DNA of 18,997 bases. Origin: DASZZV01 sp035544835. Its GTDB lineage: Bacteria; Acidobacteriota; Thermoanaerobaculia; Gp7-AA8. Position numbers and translations under genes: made by a program. Each line of letters begins with the position of its first letter. Positions within the stretch are counted from its first letter, which is position 1. Of the stretch, positions 1-4,748 are shown piece after piece. The stretch is from positions 1 to 18,997 of the forward strand of contig DASZZV010000230.1 of NCBI GenBank assembly GCA_035544835.1. Reading direction: 5' to 3'. The notes under the pieces are model-generated. The model was not told the DNA's origin, ran no database searches, and was given only the letters and a program-made list of their open reading frames with translations.

Positions 1-53
1 GTAGGGCCGCACGGCGTGCGGCCGGTACCCCGTCGCGGTGGCGATGGGCCGAG
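1..53 (+). repeat. dispersed GC palindrome, copy 1 (long form)
   Basis: The core GGCCGCACGGCGTGCGGCC has two 9-bp arms around one central base and is preceded by GTAGG. Bases 1-53 match 251-303 exactly, so the conserved unit extends well beyond the palindrome in these two copies. It touches the window edge and may continue to the left. Confidence 0.85.
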
Positions 54-92
54 TGTCGACGGTGTTTCAAGGTGCCGCAGTTTTCCAAAAGG

Positions 93-120
93 GTGCCGGC
101 CGCACGCCGTGCGGCCCTAC
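93..120 (-). repeat. dispersed GC palindrome, inverted copy
   Basis: This is the reverse complement of the first 28 bases of the repeat at 1 and 251, with one mismatch. Only the palindromic part is present, not the 25-base extension. It lies inverted between the two direct copies. Confidence 0.85.
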
Positions 121-250
121 ACGGCATCTGCGGGAATCGCAAAGACGTTTGTTCGGCCGTTTCCATTGCGGTGAATAACCACTTTCGCAGACGACGGTCC
201 GGTACCCGGCGGAATCCTCATCGTTCGGTGATCAGCGCAAGCGGGCGGGC

Positions 251-303
251 GTAGGGCCGCACGGCGTGCGGCCGGTACCCCGTCGCGGTGGCGATGGGCC
301 GAG
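251..303 (+). repeat. dispersed GC palindrome, copy 2 (long form)
   Basis: Identical to 1-53 over 53 bases, with a period of 250 bp. Similarity continues weakly after a 2-base insertion (GTGTCGA in both). The near-perfect identity suggests recent duplication or strong constraint on the unit. Confidence 0.85.
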
Positions 304-331
304 AGTGTCGAGGCCGTGTTCGTGGTGCCGG

Positions 332-347
332 ACGCGCAGCTGCGCGT
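332..347. repeat. 16-bp perfect palindrome
   Basis: ACGCGCAGCTGCGCGT is its own reverse complement. It lies 29 bp after repeat copy 2, with no neighbouring promoter or gene start. It could be a protein-binding site or part of the repeat debris. Confidence 0.5.
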
Positions 348-423
348 GGTGTGCCGAGCATGTTCAATATCTATGAGGTGAAGGGCCTAACGTGAATCGC
401 GAGGGGCCGCCCGTGCGCTGCTT

Positions 424-458
424 GATGCCGCCACTCCCGGGGTGGGAGCGGCGGCATC
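424..458. repeat. 35-nt hairpin 3' of the XRE regulator gene
   Basis: The arms GATGCCGCC / GGCGGCATC (9 bp) and CTCCC / GGGAG (5 bp) are separated by one A-C mismatch and close a GGGGT loop. The hairpin starts 19 bases beyond the stop of the minus-strand regulator gene, so it may help end that transcript, but there is no U tract. Its first 14 bases recur exactly at 9121-9134, so it belongs to a dispersed family. Confidence 0.7.
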
Positions 459-476
459 CTGGCGCATCGGGTCGCG

Positions 477-896
477 TCAGTTGCGGGACGTGAGCATCTG
501 CCACTCCCGCTCGTGGGAGGGCATGGCGCCTTTGTGAGTCTGGGCGCCATAGACAGAACGGGCTGTATCGACCATGAGACTGAATTTGCGGAGAAGCGCT
601 TCCCGGCTTTCCAGCGGAAGCTCGGCGAGATCGTCAAACAGGCGGGCCGCGTCAGTCTCCGGGCAGTCGTCCCAGGGAGCCAGTTTCAGATCGAGAGAGC
701 TGCTGAAGAACTCACTCAACGATACGCCGTATACCCGCAACAATCTCTGAAGCTGGGCGACCTTCATCGACATGACACGGTCCCCCGTTTCGAAAGAGGA
801 GATACTTTTCTCCCCGATTCCAGAGCGAAGGGCGACATCCTTCTGACTCATCCCTCGCAACCGTCGCAATTCCCGTAACCTCAACACGATATCCAT
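477..896 (-). CDS. XRE-family helix-turn-helix regulator
   Basis: A 139-aa protein. Residues about 6-61 form a Cro/CI-type helix-turn-helix (LRELRRLRGMSQKDVALRSG, then an ExG-D segment and LQRLLRVYGVSL), which is expected to bind DNA as a dimer. Residues 62-139 form an acidic, mostly helical tail that I do not recognise; it could be an oligomerisation or sensing part. The start is well supported: AGGGAGGG lies a few bases before the ATG at 896. The gene begins 19 bases after the lexA stop on the same strand, so the two are probably co-transcribed, which makes it a candidate partner or target in the damage response. A hairpin follows the stop. The family call is firm; the regulated genes are unknown. 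Confidence 0.85.
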   Translation of the reverse strand: MDIVLRLRELRRLRGMSQKDVALRSGIGEKSISSFETGDRVMSMKVAQLQRLLRVYGVSLSEFFSSSLDLKLAPWDDCPETDAARLFDDLAELPLESREALLRKFSLMVDTARSVYGAQTHKGAMPSHEREWQMLTSRN

Positions 897-915
897 CGCT
901 TCCCTCCCTGTTCGT

Positions 916-1530
916 TCAGAACCGCCGCATCAGACCGACAACGACTCCCTGGATCACGACATCCACCGCCTTCGCGAAAATCGGCTCCATCCGGGCATTG
1001 GCCGGCTGCAGCCTCACCCGATTTCCTTCTCTGTAAAAGCGCTTCAGGGTCACTTCGCCGTTCACCATGGCCACGACCATCTCGGCATTGCTGGCCCGGT
1101 CGCGACGCTCGATGATCACGAAGTCGCCATCGAGAACTCCATCCTCGATCATCGACTCGCCCCGCACTTTGAGTACGAAGTTCTCTCCTCGACCAGTGAG
1201 CTCCTGGGGAACGGTGATCTCCTCATGGTTCTCCATCACTTCGAGCGGCAGGCCAGCGGCAATGTGTCCGAGGAAGGGGAGAAGCCTCGCTCCACTCGCG
1301 GCCGGGGCTTCGTCGGGCTGTTCTACCAGCTCGACCCCCCGTTTCTGATTCCAGTCGCGGCGGATCAACCCTTTCTGCTGCAGAAGCGAGAGGTGCTTGT
1401 AGACCGTTCCGTAGGAGGAGAAACCAAACGCATCGCAAATCTCTCGATGCGTTGGAGTTACACCGTTCTCCTGTTTGAACTTACGGATGAAGGCGAGAAT
1501 ATCTCGTTGCCGCTCGGTCACGTACGTCAT
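916..1530 (-). CDS. lexA: LexA repressor
   Basis: A 204-aa SOS repressor. Residues 1-65 are the winged helix-turn-helix DNA-binding domain (ERQRDILAFIRKF, then TPTHREICDAFGFSS). Residues 80-204 are the S24 self-cleaving domain: the scissile Ala92-Gly93 bond sits in HIAAGLP, the nucleophile is Ser126 in GESM and the general base is Lys163 in TLKRF. On damage, RecA filaments are known to trigger this self-cleavage. No Shine-Dalgarno sequence precedes the ATG at 1530. Instead a sigma70-like -10 box ends only 6 bases upstream, so the transcript may be leaderless. Tandem 18-bp repeats at that promoter are candidate autoregulatory operators. It lies downstream of two GGDEF genes and upstream of an XRE regulator on the same strand. 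Confidence 0.96.
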   Translation of the reverse strand: MTYVTERQRDILAFIRKFKQENGVTPTHREICDAFGFSSYGTVYKHLSLLQQKGLIRRDWNQKRGVELVEQPDEAPAASGARLLPFLGHIAAGLPLEVMENHEEITVPQELTGRGENFVLKVRGESMIEDGVLDGDFVIIERRDRASNAEMVVAMVNGEVTLKRFYREGNRVRLQPANARMEPIFAKAVDVVIQGVVVGLMRRF

Positions 1531-1536
1531 GGGAAC

Positions 1537-1565
1537 AATATGGGCGGTAAGGAGGCGTAAGTCAA
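1537..1565 (-). promoter_or_regulatory. predicted lexA promoter, leaderless type
   Basis: Reading the minus strand, TTGACT (1565-1560) matches the -35 consensus at 5 of 6 bases. After a 17-bp spacer CATATT (1542-1537) matches the -10 box at 4 of 6. The ATG begins 6 bases after the -10 box, so the predicted transcript start falls at or next to the start codon, which fits the missing ribosome binding site. Confidence 0.55.
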
Positions 1566-1589
1566 GGGGGAGGCGGTAAAGAGGCGTAA
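1543..1589 (-). promoter_or_regulatory. two tandem 18-bp boxes, candidate LexA operators
   Basis: On the minus strand TTACGCCTCCTTACCGCC (1560-1543) and TTACGCCTCTTTACCGCC (1589-1572) differ at one base and are spaced 29 bp apart. Each is a direct repeat of TTAC with 6 bases between. The first fills the -35/-10 spacer of the predicted lexA promoter, where bound repressor would block RNA polymerase. The second lies just upstream of the -35 box. LexA usually regulates itself, and direct-repeat LexA boxes are known elsewhere (GTTC-N7-GTTC in Alphaproteobacteria). The assignment to LexA rather than the neighbouring XRE protein is inference. Confidence 0.5.
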
Positions 1590-1592
1590 AAA

Positions 1593-1681
1593 GATTTCGG
1601 ATTTTGAATTTCGGATTTCGAATTTAAAAAAAGCCGGAATCTTTTCAAATTCGAAATTCGAAATCCCAAGTTCGAAATCAG
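1593..1681. repeat. facing heptamer arrays between GGDEF gene and lexA
   Basis: The left array has units GATTTCG, GATTTTG, AATTTCG, GATTTCG and a partial AATTT (1593-1625). The right array has AAATTCG, AAATTCG, AAATCCC, AAGTTCG and AAATCAG (1647-1681). The right array is roughly the reverse complement of the left, so the whole can fold on itself around an A-rich and CCGG-containing loop. It is much richer in AT than its surroundings and starts just upstream of the lexA boxes. Confidence 0.8.
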
Positions 1682-1686
1682 CTTCC

Positions 1687-2538
1687 TCAGGCGTCCGCCC
1701 GAACCAGCTGCACGGCGTTACGTCCGCTGCGTTTGGCTCGGTACATCGACTGGTCGATCTCTTCGAGAATGGTCTCCGGTGTGAGGCCGCGTGTGGCGAT
1801 GTTGCTGGCATAGGAGCCGACGCCGACACTGCTGGTCAGCCGAAGCCGGGCGTCCTGATAGGCGAACTGCTCCCCTTCGGTTCGTGCGCGAATCCGCTCG
1901 GCCACGTCGGTGGCACCCTTGATCGGCGTATCGGTGAGCAGGACGCAGAACTCATCGCCTCCGAATCGGGAAAGTACGTCCGATGTCCGGCAGCTTTGTT
2001 GAAGAATCTGCGAAAACCCCTGCAGCACGAAGTCGCCGGCGGCGTGTCCGTGAGTGTCATTGACGGCTTTGAAGTGATCGAGGTCGATCATGAGAATCGA
2101 AAAGGGACGATTGTAGCGAGCCGCCCGTGTCACCTCGAGCCGGAACTGCTCCATGAGGTACCAGCGACGGTAAAGGTTCGTCAGAGGATCGCGATAGGCG
2201 ATGTCGGAGAGAGCGCGATTGATGGCGGCCAGTTCTGCATTCTGGGCATCGAGAAGCCGAAAGCGGCTCTCCAGTGTCAGATTGAGCTGCCGCAGACCGA
2301 TCTGGTGACCAATGAGGTGGCTGAGCTGGAGATACAGTCCCTCGAACTTCGGGGCGATGACCTCTTCTTCGCAAAAGACACGGAGAGTTCCGTAGACCTC
2401 GTCGTCTTCGCCGCGCACCTCCCAGGCCTTCGGTCCGACTGCTGATTTGTTGACAGTGTCGAACGCGATCCCATGTCCGGTCATCTTTTTGATGCTTTCG
2501 AGGAACTCCTCGACTTTTGGATCGATCAGTTGTGTCAT
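1687..2538 (-). CDS. GGDEF diguanylate cyclase (downstream copy)
   Basis: A 283-aa protein expected to make cyclic di-GMP from two GTP. Residues 1-85 form an N-terminal region I cannot name, 86-115 a probable coiled coil, and 116-283 a GGDEF domain. The active-site motif GGDEF is intact at 193-197, with the metal and GTP region IDLDHFKAVND at 151-161. An RxxD inhibitory site (RTSD, 184-187) stands at the standard five-residue spacing, so product feedback is likely. No signal peptide or membrane segment is seen, so it is probably cytoplasmic. It starts 6 bases after the stop of a related cyclase gene and both begin with a DPxVxxxLESI-like segment, suggesting tandem duplication and co-transcription. 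Confidence 0.92.
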   Translation of the reverse strand: MTQLIDPKVEEFLESIKKMTGHGIAFDTVNKSAVGPKAWEVRGEDDEVYGTLRVFCEEEVIAPKFEGLYLQLSHLIGHQIGLRQLNLTLESRFRLLDAQNAELAAINRALSDIAYRDPLTNLYRRWYLMEQFRLEVTRAARYNRPFSILMIDLDHFKAVNDTHGHAAGDFVLQGFSQILQQSCRTSDVLSRFGGDEFCVLLTDTPIKGATDVAERIRARTEGEQFAYQDARLRLTSSVGVGSYASNIATRGLTPETILEEIDQSMYRAKRSGRNAVQLVRADA

Positions 2539-2544
2539 CTTGGA

Positions 2545-3411
2545 TCAGTGCTCCACGACAGCAGGGCGATGGATCAGGTTGGAAGTCCAGAGCTCGACAC
2601 GATTGCGGCCCTTGTCTTTGGCGAGGTAAAGCGCCCGATCGGCGCGCTCGATCAGTGAGGTCGCCCCGAAGAGCCCCTCTTCCGGCACGCTCTCGAGTCC
2701 GGCCACGCCGATGGAGGCGGTGAGATGGATGGTCTTCTCGCCGACCAGAAACGGCGTGGTCTCGATCCGTTTCCGGATGCGATCGGCTACAGGGAGCCCC
2801 TTGTCGAGCTTTGTTTCGGGGAGCATCAGACAGAACTCCTCCCCGCCATAGCGTCCCGGAATGTCATAGATACGGCAACAGTCGCGGAGGACCTGACCCA
2901 TAGTCTGGAGAACCTGATCGCCGACAGGATGGCCGTGGGCATCGTTGACCAGCTTGAAGTGGTCGATGTCGAGCATGAGCAGCGACATCGGGTTGCCGTG
3001 ACGGAGGGCGCGGTTCATCTCGGCCTCGATCTTGTCGAGGACATACCAGCGGGTATAAAGACCCGTAAGCGCATCGCGCGAGGAGATCTCTGCCAGGGCG
3101 CGATTCTTCATCGACATGTCGACGTTTTCTTTCTCCAGCATCCGCAGGCGCTGATCGAGGGACTGATACTCGGCTTTCATGTGCACGTCGGAGACGAGGA
3201 GCTCCAGCATCTCGCGGAGGAAGAGGCGCTCTACCTCACTGAACCGGAGCTCGTCGGCATCGCGCAGGGCGATCCGGTGAGCCCCCGGGTGAGGGCGGGA
3301 GATCACAATGGTCTCGTTTTCCGTTTCGGCATCGGTCAACTCGATCCTGCGTTCGAGCAGAGTCGAAATCGATTCGAGTAGACGCTGCACGTGGGGATCA
3401 CTGCTCCGCAT
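2545..3411 (-). CDS. GGDEF diguanylate cyclase (upstream copy)
   Basis: A 288-aa cytoplasmic protein. Residues 1-75 are an unnamed N-terminal region, 76-108 a probable coiled coil and 109-288 a GGDEF domain. The catalytic motif is the active variant GGEEF at 189-193; LDIDHFKLVNDAHGH covers the metal/GTP region and RIYD (180-183) is an inhibitory I-site. It is the paralogue of the following gene, with the same architecture but clearly diverged, so the two may respond to different signals through their N-terminal parts. A good sigma70-like promoter lies just upstream and the ATG at 3411 has a modest AGAGG about eight bases before it. Its c-di-GMP could reach PilB, whose N-terminus belongs to a c-di-GMP-binding family. 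Confidence 0.93.
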   Translation of the reverse strand: MRSSDPHVQRLLESISTLLERRIELTDAETENETIVISRPHPGAHRIALRDADELRFSEVERLFLREMLELLVSDVHMKAEYQSLDQRLRMLEKENVDMSMKNRALAEISSRDALTGLYTRWYVLDKIEAEMNRALRHGNPMSLLMLDIDHFKLVNDAHGHPVGDQVLQTMGQVLRDCCRIYDIPGRYGGEEFCLMLPETKLDKGLPVADRIRKRIETTPFLVGEKTIHLTASIGVAGLESVPEEGLFGATSLIERADRALYLAKDKGRNRVELWTSNLIHRPAVVEH

Positions 3412-3443
3412 AAAAAGGGCCTCTGGAATTGAAAGGATTTTGC

Positions 3444-3473
3444 AGTATAACGAAGCGGCCGAGGTAGTGTAAA
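3444..3473 (-). promoter_or_regulatory. sigma70-like promoter for the GGDEF pair
   Basis: On the minus strand TTTACA (3473-3468) and TATACT (3449-3444) are separated by 18 bp; each hexamer matches consensus at 5 of 6 positions. The predicted start is about 26 bases before the ATG at 3411. The position in the 87-bp gap after the FHA gene suggests the cyclase pair, and perhaps lexA, can be transcribed separately from the FHA gene. Confidence 0.6.
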
Positions 3474-3498
3474 TAGAGGTCGATAAGATGAAATCACT

Positions 3499-4452
3499 TC
3501 AGTCCGACTCTTCCAGAATGAAGCGATTCACCCCTGCCTTGATCTCGTCGCCGGGGTGAATCCTGGTGTTCCGGGCAGGGAGAGTGTTCAGAAACGTCCC
3601 GTTCCGGCTGCCGAGGTCTCGGACGCGGGCGCCGCCCTGTCCATCGGGCGTTACCGCGAAGTGTTTGCGGGACAGGTACTCGTCGGGAACCCGGACATCG
3701 CCCTCCCTTCCGATCGTGATCTCGTTTTCAATGAGCTCGAAACGCTGTCCGGCCAGGGCGCCTTCGACGCATACCAGCATGAGGCGCCTGCGTTCTCCGG
3801 TTGCTTTCGCCGCCCCTTTCTCGCGGAGCCTTTTGAAAAGCTCAGGGGTGAGATTTTCAGATTCGGTATCGAGCGGCTCGACGCTGGCGCCGGGGGCGGA
3901 CGTGGGCTCGATGCAGATCAGGGCACCGCCGGCTCGGAGCAGGTGCGTTCCTTCGGCGAGAATCGCTTCGGCGATGGCTTCACCGTCCAGAAAGGTTCCG
4001 GTGTGCGAATCGGCGTCGCGCACGACCAGTTCTCCGCGCCGCATCGAGATGGAGCAATGCCGTAGAGAAAGCTCGGCATCGTCGAGCTTGATATGCGAGC
4101 TTCCCCTGCCGATCCACAGTGGGTGCTTGCCGATGGAGAACACCTTGTCGATCGAGGCATCGGCTCCGCGTGCGATTACGCGCACACTTCGAGCCGGGTA
4201 GATATTGAACGGATCATCTTCCTCTACCTCAAGGGCGGGGGCAGACGGAGACTGCTGGCTATCGACGCGGTAGGGGCGAAGGTCGATCTCGTCAATGTCT
4301 CCGACTTTCGAAAAGCGGGCCAGCAACGCCGACCTGCTGCCGAACAGCCATTCGCCGCATGCACAGGTGGCAACCGACATCGGCAGTCGGACCGCCGTGG
4401 CGGCCGGGACGTCGTAGGCCTGCCCACACTTCTGGCAACGGATCAGCGGCAT
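3499..4452 (-). CDS. double FHA-domain protein with Cys N-terminus
   Basis: A 317-aa cytoplasmic protein. Residues 1-35 carry CQKCG (Cys6, Cys9) and CAC (Cys30, Cys32), a small zinc-ribbon-like module. FHA domain 1 covers about 105-180 (IGRGSSH, then LSLRHCSI) and FHA domain 2 about 238-314 (TIGREGD, then YLSRKHFAV and GSRNGTFLN). FHA domains bind phosphothreonine peptides, so this looks like an adaptor in Ser/Thr kinase signalling, though no kinase is in the window. Domain 2 has all canonical residues; in domain 1 the usual NGT motif reads TGT, so its binding may be altered. The frame stays open to 4536, but that extension (IL-NSQFSIL units) is translated from a heptamer array; I chose the internal Met at 4452, where zinc-module homology begins. 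No strong ribosome binding site is visible. Confidence 0.85.
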   Translation of the reverse strand: MPLIRCQKCGQAYDVPAATAVRLPMSVATCACGEWLFGSRSALLARFSKVGDIDEIDLRPYRVDSQQSPSAPALEVEEDDPFNIYPARSVRVIARGADASIDKVFSIGKHPLWIGRGSSHIKLDDAELSLRHCSISMRRGELVVRDADSHTGTFLDGEAIAEAILAEGTHLLRAGGALICIEPTSAPGASVEPLDTESENLTPELFKRLREKGAAKATGERRRLMLVCVEGALAGQRFELIENEITIGREGDVRVPDEYLSRKHFAVTPDGQGGARVRDLGSRNGTFLNTLPARNTRIHPGDEIKAGVNRFILEESD

Positions 4453-4468
4453 GGCCGCGATGATACTA

Positions 4469-4500
4469 AGAATTGAGAATTGAGAATTGAGAATTGAGAA
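4469..4500. repeat. heptamer array AGAATTG, 4.5 units
   Basis: Four perfect AGAATTG units and a partial AGAA. It begins 16 bp from the chosen start of the FHA gene, in the divergent spacer shared with the chemoreceptor gene. Because the unit is 7 bp, unit gain or loss would change the spacing to, or the frame of, any upstream start for the FHA gene. Confidence 0.9.
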
Positions 4501-4591
4501 AACTGAAATGAGGATGGAGAGATCAGGGCGGATCATCTCAGCGCCCCCTTCTCAGGCACCATTCCCAAGGGTTGAGGGGTGAGAAAACGAG

Positions 4592-4619
4592 GATTTTAGA
4601 TTTGAGAACTGAGAGTCGA
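4592..4619. repeat. degenerate heptamer array, 4 units
   Basis: GATTTTA, GATTTGA, GAACTGA and GAGTCGA keep a 7-bp register with GA starts and A ends. It looks like a decayed relative of the array at 4469. A GC-rich hairpin (CGGCGC / GCGCCG, 4630-4646) follows. Confidence 0.55.
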
Positions 4620-4690
4620 ATGGGCCTTGCGGCGCCGCACGCGCCGTTGCCGGCCCGAGTGTCTTCCGACCCCGTCCTCCGGCTTTGATT

Positions 4691-4718
4691 TCTCCATTCT
4701 CAATTCTCAAGTCTCAAT
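4691..4718. repeat. inverted heptamer array TCTCAAT, 4 units
   Basis: Units TCTCCAT, TCTCAAT, TCTCAAG and TCTCAAT. The consensus is the reverse complement of ATTGAGA, the same unit as the array at 4469 in another register, so the two arrays face each other across about 190 bp. It ends 30 bp before the chemoreceptor ATG. Confidence 0.85.
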
Positions 4719-4748
4719 TGGCCCTCTTTCTGTACACTTGGCTCACAA

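Larger units (their letters stand above)
1..476. other. gene-free left end, rich in palindromic repeats
   Basis: I see no convincing coding region here. The short open frames contain repeat sequence, lack a ribosome binding site and resemble no family I know. The stretch holds two direct copies and one inverted copy of a GC-rich palindrome, a 16-bp perfect palindrome and a 35-nt hairpin just beyond the end of the XRE regulator gene. The remaining bases (about 121-250 and 348-423) show nothing I recognise; they could be remnants of a decayed gene. Confidence 0.6.

Noticed and set aside
72..254. 60-aa open frame at the left end
   Set aside because: It overlaps the inverted dispersed repeat, has no ribosome binding site and has an Arg/Ala-rich composition typical of spurious frames.
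4469..4718. CRISPR array
   Set aside because: The repeat unit is 7 bp without spacers and there are no cas genes.
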